Assembly (NCBI GenBank): GCA_963922335.1
Contig: CAWUIB010000002.1
Location: 362,208-426,207 of the forward strand
Length of the DNA: 64,000 nucleotides
From: CALBPI01 sp963922335
GTDB taxonomy: Bacteria; Pseudomonadota; Gammaproteobacteria; Steroidobacterales; Woeseiaceae
Direction: 5' to 3'
Below, piece by piece: positions 54,072 through 62,305 of this stretch; the first letter of the stretch is position 1, and the number at the start of each line of letters is the position of its first letter. The position numbers and the translations under genes were made by a program. The notes under the pieces were generated by a model. That model was not told where the DNA came from and ran no database searches. It was given only the letters and a program-made list of their open reading frames with translations.

Positions 54072-56129
54072 TCAGCGCGAACCTGAAGCGAGGCGCGCCT
54101 CGAAACCCACAAACACAGCTCGATCGGGACCTGGCTCAAAAAAGCGCGATCCGAACGCGTTAATTCTTGCATTCGCCGTGTAGGCCTCATCCAACGCGTT
54201 ACTGACGGCGACAAATGGCTCCAGGCGCCACCGCGATGTCTCAAAAGTACGCGCCAGGCGGAGCTCCACGCGCGTGAACGCTTCGGTCGCAACGGTGTTT
54301 TGGTTATTGAGCGTGATGGGGCCTACCCGGGCCACCTCGACGGCACCCAGCCAGCCCGAATCATCAGCGTATTGGAGCTTGCCAAAGTATTGGTGGCGCG
54401 CACTACCCGGGACGCGGTTGCCGGAGAAGTCATCACCATCGTCAGTCACAAAGTCAGAGAACTCGAAATCTGAAAGTGTGTAGGAGAACTCTGTGAACCA
54501 ATTCGGGTGCCATGTAGAGCGGACGGAAAACTCAACCCCTTGCCGATCGGTCGCACCGGCGTTAGCGAAAAAGTCTCGACCCGGAAACTGCTCAAGCTCG
54601 AACGGGATTAGCTCATCGTCGACGTCGATTCTGTAGAGCGCAGCCGACAACAAATGCACGCCTAGTGTCATCCGCGTTCCGAGCTCAAACTGCAGCGCGA
54701 TTTGCGGATCCAGTGATGTATTGAAACCACCCTCGGTCCCCGGGTTGGCAAGCTCTGTTGTCGTTGGGGTTTCGAAGGATCGCGCAATGTTCGCATAGAT
54801 CGTCTTGCCCTCTGCAACAGCCCAGGACAGGCCCACAGACGGTGACCATGCGTCGAAGGTCAGCGATCCACCATCATCGCCGTTAGCAAGAAACTGATCA
54901 TCGACATCGAAATCCACGGAGTCGTAACGCAACGCCGCTTCCAGGTTCAACGCTGCCGATGGCTCAAACTGCCAAAGCAGGAACGCACCGTTCGCGCTCA
55001 CCCGCTCTTTCTGATCCAGCGTGAGCGCCGCCCTTTGCCCCGCGTTGTTATTGAATCGTTGCCGCTCATCACGTTGGCGATCGATGTCGATACCCGCAAC
55101 GAAAGTGCCCCATCGGCCGGAGGGGTCAGCTTGATGCTCGATCTGCAGCCCACCACCGAAGAACTCCCGGTCGAGGTCGATCGCACCACTGTTGCCGAAC
55201 GGCAAGAATCCATCAAAAGTGCGCTGCGTTGCGTACTGGCGCCACAAGATACGCGTCCGGTCACTGAGTGCACGCCGATAGCGCAGACCTAAACGGGTTT
55301 GCGCAAGCGCCTCGCCCGCACCAAACGCGATATTCGCGTCTCGCGCGCTCCGCGGATTCGCATCCGCCTGGGCGAGGTTGATACCGCCGGGATCGAACGC
55401 CTCGGGTTGATCGGTGTGGTGCACAGTGAACAGCCAGTCGCTTCCCTCGCCAGCGTCGTGAGCCAGCCGCAGGCTCGCCTGCCGATTGCGCGCCGCTGAG
55501 TGCTCCCGATAGCCGTCATAGTTGAGATCCGAAACACTGGCCCGGTAATTCCAGTCACCCGATACACCGCTCAGGGACACCTGCTGTCGTTCGTATCCGT
55601 CGCTGCCAATCGCACCGCGCAACGACAGTGTCGGAGTTGGCTCACCGGGGAGCGTCTCCACTAACAACACACCACCGCCGGCGTTGCCGTATCGCGCCCC
55701 CGCGCTGCCTCGCAGGAGTTCTATGCGCCCGGTAGCACCCACGTCGATCCCATCGACCCCGCTTTGCCCATCCGGGAGCGTTGCTGGTATACCGTCGACC
55801 AGCACCCGAATGCCGCGAATGCCAAAGGCGGAACGTGCGCCAAATCCGCGCACAGAAATTCTGAGATCCTGGGCGAAGTTAAAGCGGTTCTGAACCAGCA
55901 GTCCGGGCACACCCTGCAGTGCTTCATCAAGGCCCAGCAACGGGCGTGCCCGTTGAATCTCTCCGACCTCAACGACGTCAGCTGAGTAGGGGAGCGACTC
56001 AAGTGGCTGCGCCAGGCGGGTGGCTGTGACGACGATCTCCTCGAGCTCGTCGCCCGCAGCATGACCAGAAATAACGTAAAGGGCCGCGGCGCTGAGCAGC
56101 GTCACGAGCAATCGAATCGGCGTTTGCAT
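54072..56129 (-). CDS. pqqU: PqqU/YncD-like TonB-dependent receptor
   Basis: A 685-residue receptor with signal peptide and TonB-box-like ELEEIVVTATR. The plug is strikingly like E. coli YncD (PqqU, the PQQ importer): VPGLLVQNRFNFAQDL, then SVRGFGARSAFGIRGIRVLV and DGIPATLPDGQSGVDGIDVG; barrel landmarks GYREHSAARN, ARSFETPTTTELA and GNRVPGSARHQYFG also correspond. It ends in a terminal aromatic-poor strand (VGFEARLASGSR). It is divergent from a PQQ-dependent dehydrogenase gene across 63 bp, which supports PQQ as the ligand. The assignment rests on my memory of the E. coli sequence. Confidence 0.85.
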   Translation of the reverse strand: MQTPIRLLVTLLSAAALYVISGHAAGDELEEIVVTATRLAQPLESLPYSADVVEVGEIQRARPLLGLDEALQGVPGLLVQNRFNFAQDLRISVRGFGARSAFGIRGIRVLVDGIPATLPDGQSGVDGIDVGATGRIELLRGSAGARYGNAGGGVLLVETLPGEPTPTLSLRGAIGSDGYERQQVSLSGVSGDWNYRASVSDLNYDGYREHSAARNRQASLRLAHDAGEGSDWLFTVHHTDQPEAFDPGGINLAQADANPRSARDANIAFGAGEALAQTRLGLRYRRALSDRTRILWRQYATQRTFDGFLPFGNSGAIDLDREFFGGGLQIEHQADPSGRWGTFVAGIDIDRQRDERQRFNNNAGQRAALTLDQKERVSANGAFLLWQFEPSAALNLEAALRYDSVDFDVDDQFLANGDDGGSLTFDAWSPSVGLSWAVAEGKTIYANIARSFETPTTTELANPGTEGGFNTSLDPQIALQFELGTRMTLGVHLLSAALYRIDVDDELIPFELEQFPGRDFFANAGATDRQGVEFSVRSTWHPNWFTEFSYTLSDFEFSDFVTDDGDDFSGNRVPGSARHQYFGKLQYADDSGWLGAVEVARVGPITLNNQNTVATEAFTRVELRLARTFETSRWRLEPFVAVSNALDEAYTANARINAFGSRFFEPGPDRAVFVGFEARLASGSR

Positions 56130-56192
56130 GGCGCGCTATACTAACGGGATGTCGCGGTACGCGCCGCGAAAACCTGGATACAAGGACTCTCG

Positions 56193-57365
56193 ATGCAAAA
56201 GCTCGTTCTCTTAATGGTGGCACTCGGTTTGCTGAGCGCCTGCGGCAACGATGCGGTCTCGGCCGAGGCAACACCCGTCAGTACCAACCCGGCCGGCTTT
56301 TCGGGCGTCACCGTAGCGCTACCGGGCAACCCACCCTTTGAAGTTGCCGCTTACGCCAAATTCAACGAACCCTGGGCAATGGAGTTCCTTCCCGACGGCA
56401 GGATGCTGGTAACAGAAAAAAGCGGCAACCTGCTGATCGTCGATGCACAGGGCAACCTCTCCACGCCGATTGAGGGCGTGCCCGATGTGGACTACGGTGG
56501 CCAGGGCGGCCTCGGTGACGTGATCCTGCACCCTGACTTTGCCGCCAACAATCTGATCTATCTCAGCTATGCCGAAGCCGGGGACGGAGACACCCGCGGT
56601 GCCGCAATCACACGCGCGCAGCTGGAAATCACGGCGACCGGCGGTCGTCTCACCAATGCGACGGTGATCTGGCGCCAAAACCCCAAGGTTTCCGGTCGCG
56701 GCCATTTTGGCCACCGCATGCGCTTCTCCGACGATGGCTACCTGTGGGTCAGCTCGGGTGAGCGGCAGAAATTCACGCCGTCACAAGACATGGCGCAAAA
56801 CCTCGGCAAGATTCTTCGGTTGAACGACGACGGTAGTGTTCCTGCCGACAACCCGTTCGTGGATCAGGGCGGTGTGACCGCACAAATCTGGAGCCTGGGC
56901 CACCGCAATCCGCTTGGCATCGATTTCGATCTCGATGGCAACCTCTGGAACAGTGAAATGGGCCCACGTCACGGGGATGAGCTGAATTTCGTTCGCGAGA
57001 AAGCCAACTACGGCTACCCGCTCGTATCGAATGGCGACCACTACGACGGCGAGCAAATTCCGGACCACGACACGCGACCTGATCTGGCAGCGCCTGCAGC
57101 CTACTGGGTGCCCTCGATCGCACCATCAAGCCTGATGATCTACAAAGGCGATTTGTTTGCTGACTGGCGCGGAGATGCGTTCATCGGCGGATTGGTTTCG
57201 CAAACGCTGGTGCATGTCGAACTCGATGGCGAAAACGCAAAGGAAATAGCCCGATATCCGATGGCGAAGCGAATTCGCGATGTTGAGCAAGGACCCGACG
57301 GCGCGATCTGGTTGCTAGAAGACAAGGTCGATGGGCGTCTGTTGAAGCTCACTCCCAAAACCTGA
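56193..57365 (+). CDS. PQQ-dependent aldose sugar dehydrogenase lipoprotein
   Basis: A 390-residue soluble-glucose-dehydrogenase-type propeller with lipobox LLSAC (Cys near 17), so it is anchored in the periplasm. Motifs: EPWAMEFLPDGRMLVTEKSG, GGQGGLGDVILHPDF with the following acidic and aromatic blades, GHFGHRMRFSDDGYLWVSSGERQ, and GHRNPLGIDFDLDGNLWNSE, where His/Arg/Asp contacts to PQQ and calcium are expected. It oxidises aldoses to lactones and passes electrons on. An AAGGA lies 7 nt before the ATG. The partner receptor is divergent. No pqq biosynthesis genes are in the window, so the cofactor may be imported. Confidence 0.92.
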   Translation: MQKLVLLMVALGLLSACGNDAVSAEATPVSTNPAGFSGVTVALPGNPPFEVAAYAKFNEPWAMEFLPDGRMLVTEKSGNLLIVDAQGNLSTPIEGVPDVDYGGQGGLGDVILHPDFAANNLIYLSYAEAGDGDTRGAAITRAQLEITATGGRLTNATVIWRQNPKVSGRGHFGHRMRFSDDGYLWVSSGERQKFTPSQDMAQNLGKILRLNDDGSVPADNPFVDQGGVTAQIWSLGHRNPLGIDFDLDGNLWNSEMGPRHGDELNFVREKANYGYPLVSNGDHYDGEQIPDHDTRPDLAAPAAYWVPSIAPSSLMIYKGDLFADWRGDAFIGGLVSQTLVHVELDGENAKEIARYPMAKRIRDVEQGPDGAIWLLEDKVDGRLLKLTPKT

Positions 57366-57377
57366 GTACCCGCCGTC

Positions 57378-57662
57378 GTGCAAGCCTGGATCGAATCCGG
57401 CCGCATCGCCGATGTCATGCTGGTGATCATCGCCATCGAGATCATCGCCTTGATTGTCTATCGCTTGGTATCCGGCAAAGGCCTGCCTGTCGCAACGGTC
57501 ATCTGCAACGCCGGCGCTGGCGGCAGCTTAATGGTGGCGCTGAAACTGGTCTGGGTGAATGCAGCCTGGCACTGGGTAGCTGCCGCACTGCTTGGGTCGT
57601 TAGTGTTTCACACGATCGACCTTGCACAGCGCTGGCGCGCGCAGGCCCAAACCAAACAGTAA
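57378..57662 (+). CDS. Small membrane protein of unknown function
   Basis: A 94-residue protein with GTG start 12 bp after the dehydrogenase stop, so likely cotranscribed. It has about three hydrophobic helices (VMLVIIAIEIIALIVYRLV, GGSLMVALKLVWVNAAWHW, VAAALLGSLVFHTIDLA). It could help electron transfer or assembly for the dehydrogenase, but only the location suggests this. Confidence 0.65.
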   Translation: MQAWIESGRIADVMLVIIAIEIIALIVYRLVSGKGLPVATVICNAGAGGSLMVALKLVWVNAAWHWVAAALLGSLVFHTIDLAQRWRAQAQTKQ

Positions 57663-57686
57663 TTCCTGCACATCGAGCGGCCGCTA

Positions 57687-57731
57687 TTGACATCCTTCTT
57701 ATATTTCCAATATTCTCGAACAATGGAAATA
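57687..57731 (+). promoter_or_regulatory. Promoter and inverted-repeat operator of the ars genes
   Basis: TTGACA (57687-57692), 18 bp, then TATTCT (57711-57716) make a good sigma70 promoter. The expected start of transcription coincides with the ATG at 57723, so the ArsR mRNA may be leaderless. TATTTCCA (57702-57709) and TGGAAATA (57724-57731) form a perfect 8-bp inverted repeat with a 14-bp spacer that covers the -10 box and the start codon, a fitting ArsR operator. Confidence 0.65.
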
Positions 57732-58088
57732 AAAGAAGCGATTCAATCGTTCGCCGCCCTGGCTCACGAACATCGACTGCAGGCCTTTCGTTTGCTCGTC
57801 AAACACGCACCTGCGGGCCTGCCAGCCGGCCAAATCGCCAGTGAGATCGCGATACCTAACAACACGCTGTCATCACATCTCGGATTGATGACGCGCGCCG
57901 GCCTGCTCGAGGCGCAGCGCGATGGACGGCGGATCATCTACCGGGCGAGCTTTGACGGCATGCGAACACTACTGCGATTCGTTCTGGAGGACTGTTGCCA
58001 AGCAGGTAGCGGTGCCACCGAGCAAGCACTGCGACAAGTCGGCGACGTCACATCATCGAAGCCCACAACACAGGTACAAATCTCATGA
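57723..58088 (+). CDS. arsR: ArsR-family metalloregulator
   Basis: A 121-residue winged-HTH repressor from the ATG at 57723 (12 in-frame codons upstream cross the promoter and are dismissed). HEHRLQAFRLLVKHAPAGLPAGQ and IPNNTLSSHLGLMTRAGLLE are the HTH; a Cys-Cys pair at 91-92 (LEDCCQAGSG) is the likely arsenite-binding site, in the C-terminal position used by several ArsRs that sense trivalent arsenicals. It represses its own promoter and arsI, overlapping arsI by 4 bp. Confidence 0.93.
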   Translation: MEIKEAIQSFAALAHEHRLQAFRLLVKHAPAGLPAGQIASEIAIPNNTLSSHLGLMTRAGLLEAQRDGRRIIYRASFDGMRTLLRFVLEDCCQAGSGATEQALRQVGDVTSSKPTTQVQIS

Positions 58089-58483
58089 AGCGATTTCACG
58101 TGAATCTGACCGTCAAGAATCTCGACCAATCAGTAACTTTCTATTCGGCACTTTTTGGCGAATCACCGACGGTTCTGAAACCGGACTACGCGAAGTGGAT
58201 GCTGGAAGATCCGCGTGTCAATTTCGCGCTGAGTACCCGTCAGTCGGGCAACCAGGGGATCTCTCATCTCGGCATTCAGGCTGAGTCGCGTGACGAGCTG
58301 GCCGAGGTGTACGGCCGCCTGGAAAACACCGGAGGCGAGCTGGTCGAAGAAGCCGAGGCCACTTGCTGTTACGCGAAGTCAGCCAAAAAATGGGTACAGG
58401 ATCCGCAAGGTGTCGCTTGGGAAACTTTTCTGACCGAAGGTGAGCTTACCGTCTATGGCGATCACCACGGCCCTGTCGGCTAA
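58085..58483 (+). CDS. arsI: ArsI-type C-As lyase (CadI/ArsI family)
   Basis: A 132-residue vicinal-oxygen-chelate enzyme. The ferrous-iron ligands are H5 (RFHVNL), H61 (SHLGIQ) and E113 (WETF), and C94-C95 (TCCYAKSAKKW) match the vicinal pair that binds trivalent organoarsenicals in ArsI. It demethylates methylarsenite to arsenite. Gene overlap with arsR by 4 bp implies a small arsenical-resistance operon; no arsenite pump gene is next to it, so export must be encoded elsewhere. Confidence 0.92.
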   Translation: MKRFHVNLTVKNLDQSVTFYSALFGESPTVLKPDYAKWMLEDPRVNFALSTRQSGNQGISHLGIQAESRDELAEVYGRLENTGGELVEEAEATCCYAKSAKKWVQDPQGVAWETFLTEGELTVYGDHHGPVG

Positions 58484-59229
58484 GCGGCGCGAGGGCGCGC
58501 GGTCGGACGGCGACGTGTGATCCGATATTGGTGATAAAGCAGATAGGTAATGCCTAACACCGTTGGCGTTGCCCAGAGCGCCGGGTTAAGTGCGTAACTC
58601 GGGAGCAGGTTCACCGCACCGAACGCCAGGAATGCGGTGTACACGCTAATGCCCGCACCGACCAATCCACGTGAGTGCTGGATCTGCCACTCGAGCAGCG
58701 GTGGCGAATCTGTGAAGATGAATCTGAGGTTGAGGATACCCGCCGCCAGCCCTACCACCGCGATGCCCATGAGCAAGGGCTGCCCGAGCAGTATTCCCTG
58801 TGCCATGCAGTTCGCCGCCGTGATGAACATCAAGCACTGAAGCGTCACTTCCAACACGTTGCGGTGACGCTTGTGTTCCGATCGAAGCCGGATGCATTGC
58901 AGGCCGTACCAGGCGAGCGCAATCGTCATGGTGGCGAGATATAGCATCATCCACCCAAAGATCCCGCGGATTAACGGCGCATTGTCCGTGAACGGCGGAC
59001 CGTTGTGTGGATGGGTTTCCAGCGGAGCAACCAGCGTGCACACGCTGATGCCAACAGCGATGACGCCGGTCGTGATCAATGCCCAGGCGAAGATGGTGCC
59101 CCACTTGCGATGGGTCTCCCCGCCCTTTCGACCCACTACGGGCACCCACATTGTGATGAGCCCCATCGTGCCCGTCGCGATGTGCGCAACCACGAGCTTA
59201 TGGAACAGATATGTAGCGATCGAAACCAT
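58480..59229 (-). CDS. DUF2306-like integral membrane protein
   Basis: A 249-residue protein from the ATG ending at 59229 (GGGGAG 4 nt before). About seven to eight hydrophobic helices are present, with HIATGTMGLITMWVPVVGRKGGETHRKWGTIFA near the N-terminus (a stretch of His and Gly in the first loop typical of DUF2306-like proteins), then long TM stretches (SVCTLVAP, LATMTIALAWYGL). The role is unknown. Its 3' end overlaps the arsI stop by 4 bp. Confidence 0.7.
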   Translation of the reverse strand: MVSIATYLFHKLVVAHIATGTMGLITMWVPVVGRKGGETHRKWGTIFAWALITTGVIAVGISVCTLVAPLETHPHNGPPFTDNAPLIRGIFGWMMLYLATMTIALAWYGLQCIRLRSEHKRHRNVLEVTLQCLMFITAANCMAQGILLGQPLLMGIAVVGLAAGILNLRFIFTDSPPLLEWQIQHSRGLVGAGISVYTAFLAFGAVNLLPSYALNPALWATPTVLGITYLLYHQYRITRRRPTARPRAA

Positions 59230-59273
59230 CGTGCTCCCCAAAGCACCGGCCCTCACGGCAGTTTATACTAACG

Positions 59274-60824
59274 ATGAAAATTAAGGATTGGATCAAAGCG
59301 ATGAGCGGAAATAAGGCGATTGTCATCGGCAGCGGATTCGGGGGGCTGGCTGCCGCGGTGAGATTAGGGGCTCGAGGCTACGATGTCACTGTCATCGAGA
59401 AACTCGATGCACCAGGCGGAAGAGCCTACGTCTACAAACAAGACGGATTCGTCTTTGACGCCGGACCAACCATTATTACTGCCCCGTTTTTGTTCGAAGA
59501 ACTCTGGGAGCTCTGCGGCAAGAACATGCACGACCACATCGATCTGCGCTCCATCGATCCGTTCTACACCATCCGTTTCGATGACGGCTCGACCTTCGAC
59601 TACAGCGGTGACGCCGAGGCGATGCGTCGTGAAGTGGCGAAGTTTTGTCCCGAAGACCTGGAGGGCTACGAGAAATTCCTGATCTCGAGCCGGAAAGTCT
59701 ACGAGGTCGGTTTCGATGGCCTGTTGGACGTTTCGTTCGACAAATTCTGGAGCATGCTCAAGGTTTTGCCCGATCTGGTTCGGGTGCAGTTCTATCGCAG
59801 CGTGCACAGCCTCGTCGCCAAGTACATCAAACATCCAAAACTACGAATGGTCTTCAGCTTCCACCCGTTGTTGGTCGGCGGTAACCCGTTCACAACCACC
59901 TCTGTTTACACACTTATTCAACACCTGGAACGCAACCACGGCGTCCACTTCTCTATGGGCGGCACAGGCAGCATGGTGACCGGCCTCGTGGACTTGATTG
60001 AAGGTCAGGGAAATTCTTTGCGTTACAACGCGGAAGTGGCTCAGATTCTGACGCGTGACGGCAAGGCCGTCGGTGTTGAATTGACGAGCGGCGAGAAAAT
60101 AGACGCTGATATCGTCGTATCGAATGCCGACTCGGCCAGCACGTACAAACGCCTGCTATCGAAGTCACCGCGCAAACGCTGGACCGACCGTAAGCTCAAG
60201 CGGGCGAAATACTCGATGAGCCTGTTCGTCTGGTACTTCGGTACAGATCGCAAGTATGACGATGTGCCGCATCACATGATGCTGCTCGGCGAACGCTACC
60301 GCCATCTGCTGGAAGACATCTTCGACCACAAGGTACTCGCAGAAGACTTCAGCCTGTACCTGCACAGGCCAACCGCGACGGATCAGTCGCTGGCACCGGA
60401 CGGTTGTGACGCGTTTTACGTGCTCTCACCGGTGCCGCACTTAAAGTCAGGCGTCGACTGGTCGCAGATGGCCGAGGTTTACCGTAAGTCAATCGCAAAA
60501 AGCTTGTCGGACACCGTATTGCCGGATCTCGAGGATCATGTCATCAGCTCGCATATGTTGACGCCGCACGACTTCCTGCACAGGCTCAACTCCGAACAAG
60601 GTGCCGCATTCGGTCTGCAGCCACTGCTCACGCAAACGGCATGGTTCCGGCCGCACAACCGCAGCGAAGAGTACGAAAACCTCTATCTGGTTGGCGCTGG
60701 AACACACCCGGGTGCAGGTTTGCCCGGCGTCGTTTCGTCAGCAAAAGTTCTCGATGAAATCGTCCCGGACGTGCCCGGCAAACCTTTGCCGACCGCTGGA
60801 ACTTTGCAAGAGTCCCCGGGCTAG
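59274..60824 (+). CDS. crtI: Phytoene desaturase
   Basis: A 516-residue FAD-dependent CrtI with the dinucleotide motif (AIVIGSGFGGLAAAVRLG), IEKLDAPGGRAYVYKQDGF, DAGPTIITAPFLFEEL and the CrtI C-terminal signature (YLVGAGTHPGAGLPGVVSSAK). It introduces double bonds into phytoene to give lycopene or related pigments. A later ATG at 59301 is an alternative start, favoured if TATACT at 59264-59269 is the -10 box. It is convergent with crtD (4-bp overlap). No crtB or crtE is in the window. Confidence 0.92.
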   Translation: MKIKDWIKAMSGNKAIVIGSGFGGLAAAVRLGARGYDVTVIEKLDAPGGRAYVYKQDGFVFDAGPTIITAPFLFEELWELCGKNMHDHIDLRSIDPFYTIRFDDGSTFDYSGDAEAMRREVAKFCPEDLEGYEKFLISSRKVYEVGFDGLLDVSFDKFWSMLKVLPDLVRVQFYRSVHSLVAKYIKHPKLRMVFSFHPLLVGGNPFTTTSVYTLIQHLERNHGVHFSMGGTGSMVTGLVDLIEGQGNSLRYNAEVAQILTRDGKAVGVELTSGEKIDADIVVSNADSASTYKRLLSKSPRKRWTDRKLKRAKYSMSLFVWYFGTDRKYDDVPHHMMLLGERYRHLLEDIFDHKVLAEDFSLYLHRPTATDQSLAPDGCDAFYVLSPVPHLKSGVDWSQMAEVYRKSIAKSLSDTVLPDLEDHVISSHMLTPHDFLHRLNSEQGAAFGLQPLLTQTAWFRPHNRSEEYENLYLVGAGTHPGAGLPGVVSSAKVLDEIVPDVPGKPLPTAGTLQESPG

Positions 60825-62305
60825 TCGATCGACAAGTCGTAGCGCACGCAAGCGGCGGCTAATCGACCGGACATGGCCACCATCGGCACACCCGCGCCAG
60901 GGTGTACGCTGCCGCCGGCCAGATACAGCCCTTTCATTTTGCTGCGCGCACCCGGCCTCGAGAACGATCCCATCCAGCCGTGGGTCGGACGTCCGTAGAG
61001 CGCGCCGTCGGTTGCCGGAAACAGCTTGGCGAAGTCACCCGGTCCGGTTCGCACACAGTCGGTCGGGGCATGTTCGAGCACCAGCCCTTGCGCGGCACAC
61101 TGGTTGAGCATCGCGTCTTGCGCCCGCTCAAGATCCGCCGCTGACAATGCTCTTGCTGGCGCGTTGATCAGGCAAAACACTCGTTCCTCGCGATCGTCTT
61201 CTGCCGTCGGTTGGTCGTGGCGATCTTGAGCGCACAGATAGACGGTTGGCGAATCGGATACTCGCTGCTGCTCGAAGATCGCGTCGAACTCATCGCGATA
61301 ATTGCTGCCAAAAAAGACGGTGTGGTGCGTCAGCGGAAAGCCACGCACGCGCGCAACCATGCTCCACGTGATCGCAGAAAGTGAACGGCGGTCTCGCGGT
61401 AAAGCCGGCACCGACTTCTGCAACTGATTGCCGAGCAACCCCCCGGCCAGCGCGGCCGTGTCCCCCGAAAAAATCACCGCATCGGCGGTCAGCACGTCGC
61501 CGTCGGCGAGTGTCACTCCGGTGACCTTACTGCCGTAGTGGAGCACCTGGCGCACCGGTGTTTCACAACGAATGTCACCGCCGGCGGCGGCGACGCGTTC
61601 GGCCAAAGTTCTCGCAAGTGCCTGCATGCCGCCTTCGACATACCAAACCCCTGCACGCTCTGCGTGTGCAATCAGCTGAAGTGTGGCCGGTGCGCGAAAC
61701 GGCGAGGAACCGCAATAGGTACTGTAGCGCGCGAACAGCTGCGTCAAACGAGGATCGGTGAACCGACGTGATAGATCATCCCACAGCGTGACAAATGGTT
61801 TCGTGGAAAGCAGATCTGGAATACCGCGCAACCCGACACGCCCCGCGAGCGCCACTGGAGACGGTCGCTGGTCACGCATGAAGGAGAGGTCCAAGGTTCG
61901 GAAAATCTCTGCAGACGCCGCGGCGAACTCGCCATAACGCGCGGCATCCTCTGCGCCCGCAAATGCCTCGATAGCCGACTGACTGCGTGCGACATCTGCA
62001 TAAAGATCCAGTCGACTACCATCGGGCCACGCGTGGCGTGCCAGCAGGTCGGACGCATGCAGCTCCAGATGGTCTTCCAGAGCCAGTCCCGCCTCGCAAA
62101 ACAGGTCTTCGAAAATCCAGCGCATCGTAAAAACGGTCGGCCCGGAATCAATCTTGTGCTCACCAATTTCGATCTGGCGCATCTTGCCACCCGGAGCCGC
62201 ATGCTGCTCCAGCAAAGTGACCCGAACACCACGATGCGCAAGATCAAACGCCGCGGTGAGACCACTGATGCCGCCGCCGACTACGATGACGTGAGTTTCA
62301 GCCAT
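60821..62305 (-). CDS. crtD: CrtD-like carotenoid 3,4-desaturase
   Basis: A 494-residue flavoenzyme of the CrtI/CrtD family: HVIVVGGGISGLTAAFDLAHRGVRV, then GEHKIDSGPTVFTMRWIFEDL, and the C-terminal YLAGGSVHPGAGVPMVAMSGRLAA. The SGPTVFTM form is more typical of CrtD (1-hydroxycarotenoid 3,4-desaturase) than of CrtI. It overlaps the P450 gene by 8 bp on the same strand, so it is cotranscribed. The exact substrate is not known, as no CrtC hydratase is seen here. Confidence 0.82.
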   Translation of the reverse strand: MAETHVIVVGGGISGLTAAFDLAHRGVRVTLLEQHAAPGGKMRQIEIGEHKIDSGPTVFTMRWIFEDLFCEAGLALEDHLELHASDLLARHAWPDGSRLDLYADVARSQSAIEAFAGAEDAARYGEFAAASAEIFRTLDLSFMRDQRPSPVALAGRVGLRGIPDLLSTKPFVTLWDDLSRRFTDPRLTQLFARYSTYCGSSPFRAPATLQLIAHAERAGVWYVEGGMQALARTLAERVAAAGGDIRCETPVRQVLHYGSKVTGVTLADGDVLTADAVIFSGDTAALAGGLLGNQLQKSVPALPRDRRSLSAITWSMVARVRGFPLTHHTVFFGSNYRDEFDAIFEQQRVSDSPTVYLCAQDRHDQPTAEDDREERVFCLINAPARALSAADLERAQDAMLNQCAAQGLVLEHAPTDCVRTGPGDFAKLFPATDGALYGRPTHGWMGSFSRPGARSKMKGLYLAGGSVHPGAGVPMVAMSGRLAAACVRYDLSID

